A DNA stretch of 64,000 nucleotides from Candidatus Krumholzibacteriota bacterium (lineage in GTDB: Bacteria > Krumholzibacteriota > Krumholzibacteriia > LZORAL124-64-63): assembly GCA_024275485.1 (NCBI GenBank), contig JAJRZA010000009.1, positions 34,502-98,501 of the forward strand, given 5' to 3'. A program made the translations under genes and the position numbers. Numbering within the stretch: position 1 is the stretch's first letter; each line of letters starts with the position of its first letter. Under the pieces are notes generated by a model. The model did no database searches, was not told the origin of the DNA, and saw nothing but the letters and a program-made list of their open reading frames with translations. This document shows, in pieces, positions 9,030 through 17,108 of the stretch.

Positions 9030-10040
9030 TTGGATCATCCAAAGCCCGTAGACTTGGAAAACGAGGGCTTGGCCGGATTGATTGACCTGGTCTCCAATTA
9101 TCGTTTTCTTATTTTGGGAGTATTTCTTTTCGGGACTCTGGCAGCTTGCCTGGTGGCTATTATGTTGCCAGTGCAGTGGCAGGCCAGTGCGACACTGGTG
9201 CCCTGTTCCATGTTGTCCGGTCAAACCAATTCAACAGGGTTGGGGGTGCTGGCATCGGCTGCCAGCGGCATGGGGCTTAACGTTGGCGGTGGCAGAGAGT
9301 CCTTATCTTCCCTGTTTCCTTACATTGTAAAGAGCAGGCAGTTGGGCTTGCAGGTTCTGGCCCAGGATTTTCCAGATTCCGACAATCAGATAAAAACTCT
9401 ACTGGATCGCCTTGTTCCAGCAGATAAGGATTCCCTGACACGCCAGAAAGAGGCTCTCCGGAAATTCCAGAAAAGATTGCTCTGTCGGCTGGATCAGAAA
9501 AGTGGGGTGACAACCATTTCCGTTCGTTTGTCCGACCCGGTTCTGGCTGCCTCGGTGGCCAATGCCGTGGTTGCGGAACTGGACCAATTCAGCCGCAGGG
9601 CGCGGGTTTCCCAGGCGCGGCAAAACAGTGTTTTCATATCCCAGCGCCTAGAGAGAATCGGTGGCCAACTTGAAAAGGCGGAAGTGGCTCTCAAGGTTTT
9701 CCGCCAGGGTAACAGCCGGTTGAACAACTCGCCCCAACTGAGGATGGAAGAAAGCCGTTTGGCCAGGGATGTGCAGCTGCAGACCGAACTTTTCATTTCG
9801 CTCCGATCACAAATGGAGTTGGCGAGAATCGAAGAGGAGCGAAATCTGCCGTTGATCTCCGTCATCGATCCGGCATACGAACCGGATCGCCAATACTCGC
9901 CCCATTTGGCTCGCGTGGCAGTTGGCAGCGGCCTTGGCTTTTTGGCGTTTGGGTTGATCCTGGCTTTCTTTCTTAATTTCTTGCGTTTTGTCAAATCAGG
10001 TGAAGGTAAGGGTACTGACGTGCCTGTGGAGGAATCCTGA
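9030..10040 (+). CDS. Wzz/GumC-type chain-length determinant protein
   Basis: The protein (336 residues from this start) has an N-terminal membrane helix (FLILGVFLFGTLAACLVAIML), a long helical periplasmic region with SQARQNSVFISQRLERI and GGQLEKAEVALKVFRQ, and a second membrane helix near the C-terminus (VGSGLGFLAFGLILAFFL). This is the two-helix Wzz polysaccharide co-polymerase layout without a fused cytoplasmic tyrosine kinase. TTG 9030 is preferred because AAAGGAG (9017-9023) sits six bases upstream; another in-frame TTG at 8985 lacks a comparable site. The protein controls chain length together with the Wzy-like polymerase encoded next. I see no wzc-type kinase in the window. Confidence 0.82.
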   Translation: MDHPKPVDLENEGLAGLIDLVSNYRFLILGVFLFGTLAACLVAIMLPVQWQASATLVPCSMLSGQTNSTGLGVLASAASGMGLNVGGGRESLSSLFPYIVKSRQLGLQVLAQDFPDSDNQIKTLLDRLVPADKDSLTRQKEALRKFQKRLLCRLDQKSGVTTISVRLSDPVLAASVANAVVAELDQFSRRARVSQARQNSVFISQRLERIGGQLEKAEVALKVFRQGNSRLNNSPQLRMEESRLARDVQLQTELFISLRSQMELARIEEERNLPLISVIDPAYEPDRQYSPHLARVAVGSGLGFLAFGLILAFFLNFLRFVKSGEGKGTDVPVEES

Positions 10041-10088
10041 TGGCCGGGCCCGAGGATTCCCGAAATACTCCCTTGTCGGTTCAGGGAG

Positions 10089-11522
10089 ATGTCCTGGAGG
10101 TTTTACCCTTTTACCCAGATGCCACGGGGACTTGACTTGGAATTTACGCTTTTGCTTCTCGGGTCCACTCTCTTGTTCTGCTTCCTGGGCGGACTCATCT
10201 GGTATCGAACACGCAATGCTGGATTCGCGTTGGGGCTTTTTTTTCTTTATTACTGGTCCTTGTACGGGGCTTGGGCCATTGTCACGGATTTGAGCGGCGG
10301 TCAAAGTGGCAAGCGCTACCAGTATCTTTATGACAAGCTTTTTTTCATTTATCTGGATGGAGACTATTTCCTGTCTCTGGTCTACTATTCCCTGTTTTTG
10401 ATTCTGGTCGCCGTTATGGTGCTGGCGGTGGCTGGAACGGCAAAAAAGAGATTGCCTTCAAAAACCAAGGCCATTGAAATTTTCCCCTGGCGTATGATTT
10501 TGGGCGGCGCCACTGCTTTGCTGGTCAGTTTTCTGCTGATTAGGGACCAGCTGGCTTACGCCATGCTGATGGGAATGTCCGGTTACCAAGTTACGGCCTC
10601 AGGAGAAGAACTGGGGGCCCTTTTTATTTTGCACCAGGCTTTTACAGTAATCGCTGTGTTGCCAGCGGCTATTGGGATCGCTGTGGCTGCCAGTGGGCAG
10701 GACGGTCTTTTTCTGAAGTCCCGGCACGATCCCAGCATCATGGTGGGATACCTGCTGTTTGCCGGTGCCCTGTTCGGTTATGGCATGCTGATGGGTAACA
10801 AGGATGAACTTTTTTGGGGCATGATCCTGTCGGTGACCCTGTATCTTGTCAATGCTCGACGCCCGCGGTTTTGGCGGTTGTCGATTTGGGGCGCGACAGC
10901 TTTTGCCGCCATTGCCGTCATTGACTTCATAAGAACCTTGGCCATTGCTGATCTTACACAAGGGTTTGCCTGGCACGATGCGGTCGATACGGTGACTGGG
11001 ATCACCAGCAGCAATGAGGCCTTCGGAGCCCATTTCTCCCTCTACGGGATATTGCATTATGATGTGCCGCTGACCTATGGTTCGAGTGTCGTCAGTTTGG
11101 TTGCCTCCCTGGTTCCCCGGGTTTTTTGGGCGGATAGACCGCCCACCGTATATGGTCATTATGCTGATACTGTAGGAGCTTTGCCTGACCAGGGGTACAC
11201 CATTCACCACGCTGCGGGCTGGTATTTGAATTTTGGTTTCTGGGGTGTGGTTGTTGGCGCCGTGGTTTTTGGGCTAATCTGGGGCCTTTTGTTTCGGGGC
11301 ATCATGGTTCATTCAGCTCGAAATAGTACCTGGAAAGCAGTGTTTTGTGCCCTGGGTTTTGCAGGGTTCACGGGGGGTATTCCAGACTTGATCAGAATTG
11401 GTTTGGAAGGATATAAAGCGATCATATTATATTCGATCTTTGTCCCCTTTGTCATGGTGAAGTTAGCTTCAATTTCCTGGGGAAGCCGAGCCACCGGTGG
11501 ATTGGAAGAACATGGTGGATAA
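10089..11522 (+). CDS. Polytopic membrane protein, probable Wzy-type repeat-unit polymerase
   Basis: The protein is almost entirely hydrophobic, with roughly ten to twelve predicted membrane segments and a larger external loop around the region reading HYDVPLTYGSSVVSLV and RVFWADRPPTVYGHYADT. That loop resembles the periplasmic loop of O-antigen polymerases. Position between wzz-like and wzx-like genes supports the call; Wzy proteins are too diverse to be named by short motifs. The start is uncertain: ATG 10089 has a purine run only a base or two upstream, and ATG 10119 is the next candidate. The flippase gene overlaps its 3' end. Confidence 0.7.
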   Translation: MSWRFYPFTQMPRGLDLEFTLLLLGSTLLFCFLGGLIWYRTRNAGFALGLFFLYYWSLYGAWAIVTDLSGGQSGKRYQYLYDKLFFIYLDGDYFLSLVYYSLFLILVAVMVLAVAGTAKKRLPSKTKAIEIFPWRMILGGATALLVSFLLIRDQLAYAMLMGMSGYQVTASGEELGALFILHQAFTVIAVLPAAIGIAVAASGQDGLFLKSRHDPSIMVGYLLFAGALFGYGMLMGNKDELFWGMILSVTLYLVNARRPRFWRLSIWGATAFAAIAVIDFIRTLAIADLTQGFAWHDAVDTVTGITSSNEAFGAHFSLYGILHYDVPLTYGSSVVSLVASLVPRVFWADRPPTVYGHYADTVGALPDQGYTIHHAAGWYLNFGFWGVVVGAVVFGLIWGLLFRGIMVHSARNSTWKAVFCALGFAGFTGGIPDLIRIGLEGYKAIILYSIFVPFVMVKLASISWGSRATGGLEEHGG

Positions 11523-12801
11523 CTCTACCTCCGTCACCAGGGTAAGCTCCCTCGTCAGAGCCGATTTTTTCTGGTTGTATTTATCCAATGCTGTGGTCTT
11601 GCTGTCCGGCTTGCTCGTGTACCGTTTTGCCGGAGACTTCCTGGGCATTGATGGTTTTTCTGAATATTCACTGGCTCGCAGAACCGTGACGTTCCTGGCG
11701 CCGGCTCTGGTCATGGGGCTGGTGGTGGCTCTTCCGCGGAAAATGGCCATGGTTGAAGTACAGGAGGGTCCGCAGGCTGCAGAATCCCGATTTTGGTCTG
11801 CTTTGGCGATCATGGCACTGATCCATGGACTTCTGGTGGTAGCTGCTTTTTTTCTGCCTGGTCCAGCCGCCACCCTGTTTTTTGGAAAAGAGGAATATTC
11901 CGACCTTATTCTACCGTTGGCATTTTTTATAGTGGGACTCTCTTGGCATGATTTAGTTTCAGCCTTTTATCGTGGGCGCATTCGGATGCGCGTCTACAGT
12001 TTATTGGAAATTCTAAACCGGGGAATCGTGCCGATCATGGTGTTCCTGTTGTTGAACGATGGCACTCGGGGAGTATTGCTTTGGACTGGGCTTTTGACCA
12101 TGGGCACCAGCGCAGTGGCCACTATTGTGATTGCCTCTGCCGGAAATCTAAAGTTGGGGGGGATCTTGAGTCATGGGCGGGACCTGCTGTCCTACGGTTT
12201 GCCCAGGGTTCCCGGGGATTTTATGTTGGGTGGCATTCTGGGTCTCCCCAGCATGTTGGCGGCTCATACTGTCAGCACCGAAGTGGCTGGCCAAGTGGCC
12301 TTTGGAGCGACCCTGCTGGCCCTCGGTGGTACTGCGGTAAGCCCAATAAGCGTGGCTATGTTGCCCCATGCGGCCAAACTCATCCAGTCGGGAAAAATGC
12401 AGGATTTGAAGGTCGAAACGATTCGCATGCTGCGCTTTGCTGTCCCCCTGGCTTTGGTTGGGGTTCTGGTTGCTGAAATCGGCATGACATGGATTATTCG
12501 TTGGTATCTGGGTGGGGAATTTTTGCACGCGGTGCCCATTCTTCGCGTCATTGCCCTTTGTGCCCTTCCTTATGTGGTGTTTTTCACTCTGCGCAGCATC
12601 ATCGACGCGGCCCATCACAGAGCAGTCAACAGCCGGAATTGCTTTTGGAGTCTGCTGGTTTTTTTCCTGGTCTGGGGAGGCTGGAATATAGTGTCATCTG
12701 GTTTGGGTGCCATTCTTGCCGGTATCGTTGCTGCCCATTACTGCCTGGGGTGTTTAACAGTATGGGAAACCCTGAAACTTTTTCGGCGAAAAAGGGGTTA
12801 G
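11512..12801 (+). CDS. Wzx-type polysaccharide flippase (MOP superfamily)
   Basis: This 429-residue polytopic protein has about twelve hydrophobic segments and the N-terminal pattern of polysaccharide flippases (FFWLYLSNAVVLLSGLLVYR, then GFSEYSLARRTVTFLAP). Such proteins move undecaprenyl-linked repeat units across the inner membrane. ATG 11512 is chosen for the GGAAG a few bases upstream; GTG 11497 is an in-frame alternative. The start lies inside the end of the polymerase gene, so the two are likely translationally coupled. About 245 bases separate it from the next gene. Confidence 0.85.
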   Translation: MVDNSTSVTRVSSLVRADFFWLYLSNAVVLLSGLLVYRFAGDFLGIDGFSEYSLARRTVTFLAPALVMGLVVALPRKMAMVEVQEGPQAAESRFWSALAIMALIHGLLVVAAFFLPGPAATLFFGKEEYSDLILPLAFFIVGLSWHDLVSAFYRGRIRMRVYSLLEILNRGIVPIMVFLLLNDGTRGVLLWTGLLTMGTSAVATIVIASAGNLKLGGILSHGRDLLSYGLPRVPGDFMLGGILGLPSMLAAHTVSTEVAGQVAFGATLLALGGTAVSPISVAMLPHAAKLIQSGKMQDLKVETIRMLRFAVPLALVGVLVAEIGMTWIIRWYLGGEFLHAVPILRVIALCALPYVVFFTLRSIIDAAHHRAVNSRNCFWSLLVFFLVWGGWNIVSSGLGAILAGIVAAHYCLGCLTVWETLKLFRRKRG

Positions 12802-12958
12802 CCTCGATTTCCGATTTATTTCTGTTTGAGGTCGTTGCTGTCCTAACAAGAATTTGCTGGAGAAGTTGACTGAATAGGGGGTGGGCTTTAGCATGTGGTT
12901 GCCCTATTGGTTTTGGGTTTGGATTCGACCTGTGGTAAAAACGATTTCCCCATTTTTA

Positions 12959-12973
12959 CGGCGGGCCTCGCCG
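12959..12973 (+). other. Small GC stem-loop upstream of the RGP-like gene
   Basis: CGGCG and CGCCG arms enclose a five-base loop, followed after about ten bases by a run of six T. It could be a weak terminator for the flippase transcript. The rest of the gap 12802-13046 shows nothing I can name. Confidence 0.35.
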
Positions 12974-13046
12974 ATAATTTGGTTATTTTTTAAGAACAAG
13001 AGTGGTTAGAGATCATAATTTATCTTCAGGCAGTAAGGAGAAATTC

Positions 13047-14114
13047 ATGCTGGTAATAATTCCTTCAAATCGAGAAATTACCTTATCCTATCTGACCCCT
13101 CTCATTGAATATGGTGCCAGGTTCATCATAGTTGATGATACCCCAGGCTCTATCACCATCGACCACCCACAGTTCCGAGTATACAATTGGGAAGATCGCA
13201 AGAAAATGCTTGGGCCCCTTGATGTTGCCATTCCGAAGCGAACAGGGGCCAGCATGGTGTTTGGGTTTTTCATTGCCTGGCAGGAGGCGGAAGACGATGA
13301 GATCATCATCACTTTTGGAGATGATTGCGAGGTTACGGATTCCAATTTTCCCATGGCTGTGGAAAATGCGTTATCCCATATGGTGCGGCCGGAGATGAAG
13401 GGCCAGGGCCTGCATCTAAACATCCTCAACCTGTACGAAGACGTTTCGAAGGACCTGTTCCCACGGGGCTTTCCCTATGCTGCCCGGGCAACCAACCGAC
13501 CCTGCACACTCGGCCCGGAAGTTTCCAGTACTGCTGATTTTAACCTTGGTCTCTGGCAAGGTGCTTTCGACGTGAACGCTGTTGACAAGATATCCGGTCC
13601 CGAGTGGTACCATCCGGAGGCTCGATTGAAAAGTGATTCGACACTGGTTCCTCCAAAAGCGCTTGTGTCGGTGTGTTCCATGAATATGCAGTTCCGCAAA
13701 TTTCTTATTCCGGCCGTTTACCAGCTGCCCATGCACGTGAAGAACATGGAGCATTGGGTCATCGACCGGTATGGAGATATTTGGGGTGGTTTTATTCTGA
13801 AGATACTCATGGATATCGCAGGTCACCGTATGGCCGTCGGCAGTCCCATGATCAGGCACAACAAGATCCACGGATATGAGCGAAATTTATGGCAGGAACA
13901 CATCACCCATTTTGTCAATGACGAGTTCATTGATCTATTGCTCGAATCCAGCCTGGAAGTGAAACCCGCCGGTTACGTATCGATGCTCGGTGATCTTCAT
14001 GAGGGGATGGCACGTCGCTCTCACAATTGCAGTGTTCTGCTTAAACCCTATGTGCAACCGCATCTCTTGGATTGCCTGGGCGCATGGATTGAAATCTTCA
14101 GTCGATCAAATTGA
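13047..14114 (+). CDS. Reversibly glycosylated polypeptide / UDP-arabinopyranose mutase-like protein (RGP family)
   Basis: This 355-residue protein matches the pattern of plant RGP/UAM proteins. It has an N-terminal strand-loop IIPSNRE, a DXD-like FGDDCEV (90-96; plants have DDDC), LGLWQGAFDVNAVD (167-180), CSMNMQF (210-216), IDRYGDIWGGF (239-249) and a C-terminal SPMIRHNK. Plant members interconvert UDP-arabinopyranose and UDP-arabinofuranose. ATG 13047 has AAGGAG six bases upstream, which decides against GTG 13002. Gene position in a polysaccharide locus with an AftB-like GT-C enzyme suggests supply of a furanose sugar; that link is inference. The Arg residue that becomes glycosylated in plant proteins was not assigned. 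It could instead be a related transferase with another substrate. Confidence 0.75.
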   Translation: MLVIIPSNREITLSYLTPLIEYGARFIIVDDTPGSITIDHPQFRVYNWEDRKKMLGPLDVAIPKRTGASMVFGFFIAWQEAEDDEIIITFGDDCEVTDSNFPMAVENALSHMVRPEMKGQGLHLNILNLYEDVSKDLFPRGFPYAARATNRPCTLGPEVSSTADFNLGLWQGAFDVNAVDKISGPEWYHPEARLKSDSTLVPPKALVSVCSMNMQFRKFLIPAVYQLPMHVKNMEHWVIDRYGDIWGGFILKILMDIAGHRMAVGSPMIRHNKIHGYERNLWQEHITHFVNDEFIDLLLESSLEVKPAGYVSMLGDLHEGMARRSHNCSVLLKPYVQPHLLDCLGAWIEIFSRSN

Positions 14115-14153
14115 TTTCAATGTTGAGCCCCTGAAAGTGTTTTACCTTTTCTA

Positions 14154-14178
14154 CCTTGGCAGTCCTGTCCTGCCAAGG
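14154..14178 (+). terminator. Strong hairpin after the RGP-like gene
   Basis: A perfect 9-bp stem (CCTTGGCAG, 14154-14162; CTGCCAAGG, 14170-14178) with a 7-base loop lies 39 bases after the stop. No T-run follows, so it is either a non-canonical terminator or an mRNA-stabilising 3' structure. Confidence 0.5.
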
Positions 14179-14544
14179 CAATCCCCCTATCAAGCATAAC
14201 TCAAAGTGTGCTCGCAATTCATCGGCAGTGCTCTGGTCTGCACCTTCCGATCGTAGTATTCAGCCCATCTCTGGGGTTCCCACAAACGGTTATTCTTGCC
14301 CGTTTCCGGTGTTTCGTGCATTAGTTGTATCACGTTTTCTTGAAAGTGGAGTCGTTAGGCAAGGGTTATTGGTGCCTGCACTTGAAAGATGGGCAGTGTG
14401 GTGGTTGCCAGCCTATGGATAGTTTCTTGAGTTATTCATTCTCAGGATCAAGCAGGATATATGCCGGGAACATTTTCTGGGGCACAACTAAGGCTATTGC
14501 CATATGGGTCGATACCTGGGAGAATAGAACACATTGCCGGACTT

Positions 14545-14579
14545 AAGGAATAAGGAATAAGGAATAAGGAATAAGGAAT
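14545..14579 (+). repeat. Five tandem copies of a 7-bp unit (AAGGAAT)
   Basis: AAGGAAT is repeated five times without a mismatch and ends in a partial copy (AAG). It lies about 110 bases upstream of the lipoprotein gene, so copy-number change could alter upstream spacing. It resembles the short heptamer repeats scattered in some bacterial genomes; function unknown. Confidence 0.9.
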
Positions 14580-14689
14580 AAGATGAATAGTCCCCATTTT
14601 TTTGGCCATGCAAAAGCACGCTATGTTCAGCCTGATTTTGCAGGGATATTTACCATGATTCCAGGCGTTGAGTCCTGTCGGGCGGACGT

Positions 14690-15850
14690 GTGGTGAAATT
14701 GAACTCCCTGGCCTTCCTTGTTCTCATCTTGTTGGTTTCCGGCGGTTGCGGAGCAGTGGACATGGCGCCGGTCCAGGAACTGGGATCTCCCCGTAGCCAG
14801 GCTATCCGATCCTTCTGGTCAGCCCAGGACAGTTCGATTCGCAGCCGCCCCGATATGGTCTTCGACCAACAATCCAACGTGTTTGATCCCCGGGTTTACC
14901 CTTCTGAGGCCGCTGTTTCTTTTCTTTCTGCCTGGTTGGTGACTGGCGAAAGCCGCTTTCGGGAGGATGCCGTCAGGCAGTTGGAATACGCCCGTTCTCT
15001 TGAGGACTCTTTTCATTATCAAATCTATCCAGAGGATTTACGGATTGAAGAGGAAGAACCCCTTGTCAGCACCAACGCCCAGGCCCGCCTGGTTCAAGGG
15101 TATTTCCTTGCATGGAAAATCCTGGAGGATAGGCGCTACCTGGATTGGGCCGACCAGGCTTTGACTGCCCTGTTGAGTCTACCTTTGAGTGAGGCCTGCT
15201 GGCAGATGGAATGCTTCCCTGCTTGGGCTTTTCTTTACACCCGGGAGGCATCACCGCAACCGTGGACCAGTTGTTTTGTCAATCCCAACCAGAACGCTGT
15301 TATTGGTCTGGTCCTGACTCTTTTGCATCACGAGCCGCTTTCGGCTCATTTTGGCTCCGAGGAAACTGGCCTACTGGCCTTGTCACAGCTTAGGTGCGCA
15401 ATGGTGATGATGGACGACCTGGGGCGAGTCCCGCTTTCGGCCAGTGGAGGTGATCCTCAATTGTTCGACACTCGCTATGGACACTACACTTTGTTGCATG
15501 TTCTCTGGGCACAGCGTTTCTGGAACGACCCGCAACTACAGCTGGATTTGCAAAAGTCCAACCAGTGGGTGGATGAGTATAATCGCAACCATTCGGTGAC
15601 TCTTCGGTATTATCCGGAATACATTTACGGTCCGGTCCCTGATCCCACGGAGTTGTATTCCCGGTATCCAATGACCTACTTTCTGGGTGGGGACATGCAA
15701 GCCCTGGAGGAGGGGCTGGACGAAGTTTGGCTCCGGCATGAGTCCTTCACTACAGTCCAGGGTGGCTTTATCAGTGGACAGGCGGTCCTGCACGCCATGG
15801 GGATTCCGCGCAGAGATTATTGGCCTGAAGAGGTTGTGAACCCTGATTAG
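14690..15850 (+). CDS. Putative lipoprotein with helical-toroid-like repeats, unknown function
   Basis: The 386-residue protein begins with a basic and hydrophobic leader (LAFLVLILLVSGGCGAVD). Its Cys suits a lipobox, although the -3 residue is Ser, not Leu. The body has alternating amphipathic helices such as VSFLSAWLVTGESRF, ARLVQGYFLAWKILEDRRY and LDWADQALTALLS, a pattern seen in alpha/alpha-toroid enzymes such as glucuronyl C5-epimerase, N-acylglucosamine 2-epimerase and some polysaccharide lyases. I cannot assign catalytic residues. GTG 14690 or GTG 14693 is the start. Its position between glycan genes suggests periplasmic or outer-membrane glycan modification, which is inference only. 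Confidence 0.7.
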   Translation: MVKLNSLAFLVLILLVSGGCGAVDMAPVQELGSPRSQAIRSFWSAQDSSIRSRPDMVFDQQSNVFDPRVYPSEAAVSFLSAWLVTGESRFREDAVRQLEYARSLEDSFHYQIYPEDLRIEEEEPLVSTNAQARLVQGYFLAWKILEDRRYLDWADQALTALLSLPLSEACWQMECFPAWAFLYTREASPQPWTSCFVNPNQNAVIGLVLTLLHHEPLSAHFGSEETGLLALSQLRCAMVMMDDLGRVPLSASGGDPQLFDTRYGHYTLLHVLWAQRFWNDPQLQLDLQKSNQWVDEYNRNHSVTLRYYPEYIYGPVPDPTELYSRYPMTYFLGGDMQALEEGLDEVWLRHESFTTVQGGFISGQAVLHAMGIPRRDYWPEEVVNPD

Positions 15851-16025
15851 TGCTCTCTTGCCTTTCATATTATTTTTCATCTGCTATCTTTTTTCCATTG
15901 AAGATGATCCCGATTCACCCTTGATATCAATGGAATTGAAGCCATTTTCACCGCTGGATGCGAAGTGAAAACAAGGGTTGGCTTCATCCATATGGCCAGA
16001 GATGGTCTGCTATGGAGGATACTTG

Positions 16026-17003
16026 ATGCGTGTGCTGTGGCCCCACAATTTCGATCTGGCCGTGAAAAATTCCGGTATTTTCATGACTACCCTGGCCGAA
16101 GGGGTGCGCGATCTGGGTGTGGAACTCGATTTGTTATATCTTGGGGCACTTGGTGATCCACGAAACCTCCGTCGCGCTTTTGCCCTGGTTCAAAAACGTT
16201 CCGAGGGTTACGATATCGTCCATGCTCAGTATGGTTCCCTTTGTGCTGTTGCTTGTTCCGGAGCAAGGGCCAAAACGGTTCTTTCCTTGCGAGGATCGGA
16301 CTGGCATCGATATCAGGGCCCGGACCGGCGGGAGAGTTACCATGGTTTGGTCGCCCACTGGCTATCCCGAGTGGTGGCTCGAAAGTACGATTGCGTGGTA
16401 GCCATGTCGAATCGCATGGCAACTGAAATCGTTGCCAAAACCGGGCATCCGGATGTCGCCGTCATACCGGATCCTATCGATCTGCGACTTTTTTCCGAAG
16501 AGCACGCTTGGCCTGCCTCTGCTCCAAAGGGAGATCTCTCTCCCAGTGGTTTTTCAGTGCTTTTTACAACGGTCCATCGGGACAATCCCATCAAACGAGG
16601 GGGTCTAGCTGCTGAAGCGGTGGCTCTAGCCGAGCGTACCCTCGGTAAGGTGAAACTGAGAGTGGCCAGTGGCCTCACCCACACCGAGATGCCAGATTTT
16701 GTTGCCGGATGTGATGTGGCACTTTCGACCTCCACTCACGAGGGGTGGCCGAATGCGATAAAGGAAGCCCTCGCCTGTAACGTGCCTTTTGTGGCCACCG
16801 ATGTTAGTGATTTGCGGGGAATTGCGGACATCGAGCCAAGTTGTTTTGTTGTCGGGGCCAATAGCCAAGAATTAGGCCAGGCGCTTATTGAAGTTCTTCA
16901 GATGCCCCATCGACCTGATCTGCGGCGTCATGTGGCTGTGATGGATTTGCCCTTGGTCAGTGCCCAACTGGTTGACAAGTACCAGAAACTCAGGACCCGG
17001 TAA
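16026..17003 (+). CDS. GT4-family glycosyltransferase
   Basis: This 325-residue GT-B protein begins MRVLWPHNFDLAV with the NSGIF loop near the N-terminus. The second domain carries VIPDPIDLRLF, the mid-protein VLFTTVHRDNPIKRGGLAAEA and the nucleotide-sugar-binding region STSTHEGWPNAIKEALACNV, where the E-x7-E pair is recognisable. ATG 16026 has GGAGG about eight bases upstream, while an in-frame TTG at 15978 has none. It likely adds a sugar to the lipid-linked repeat unit in the cytoplasm. Upstream lies a 175-base gap without a clear promoter. Confidence 0.92.
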   Translation: MRVLWPHNFDLAVKNSGIFMTTLAEGVRDLGVELDLLYLGALGDPRNLRRAFALVQKRSEGYDIVHAQYGSLCAVACSGARAKTVLSLRGSDWHRYQGPDRRESYHGLVAHWLSRVVARKYDCVVAMSNRMATEIVAKTGHPDVAVIPDPIDLRLFSEEHAWPASAPKGDLSPSGFSVLFTTVHRDNPIKRGGLAAEAVALAERTLGKVKLRVASGLTHTEMPDFVAGCDVALSTSTHEGWPNAIKEALACNVPFVATDVSDLRGIADIEPSCFVVGANSQELGQALIEVLQMPHRPDLRRHVAVMDLPLVSAQLVDKYQKLRTR

Positions 17004-17027
17004 TTTGAACCCGGTAATTCGGCTCAA

Positions 17028-17056
17028 TTGACTATTACATTCCGGCTGGCTATTAT
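17028..17056 (+). promoter_or_regulatory. Sigma-70-type promoter for the GT-C gene
   Basis: TTGACT (17028-17033) and TATTAT (17051-17056) are separated by exactly 17 bases, about 50 bases before the ATG at 17109. This is among the best promoter matches in the window. Confidence 0.7.
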
Positions 17057-17108
17057 AAAATCGAATTGGGAAAAAAGAGTGTAACAATGCGGGTGAAATA
17101 ATCCATCA

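Larger units (their letters stand above)
14115..14689. other. 575-base gap with hairpin and heptamer repeat, no supported gene
   Basis: Short open frames here have no recognisable domain, no good ribosome-binding site and coding quality unlike the neighbours. The gap contains a perfect 9-bp hairpin at 14154-14178 and a heptamer tandem repeat at 14545-14579, described separately. It may be decayed coding DNA or a regulatory spacer. Confidence 0.6.

Noticed and set aside
8824..9051. 75-codon frame in the divergent gap before wzz
   Set aside because: No domain or signal is visible and its end overlaps the well supported TTG start of the wzz-like gene.
14156..14546. Short plus-strand frames in the 575-base gap
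   Set aside because: They lack a ribosome-binding site, domains or coding quality and one starts inside a hairpin.
14545..14579. CRISPR-like array
   Set aside because: The unit is 7 bp in direct tandem with no spacers, so it is a simple repeat.
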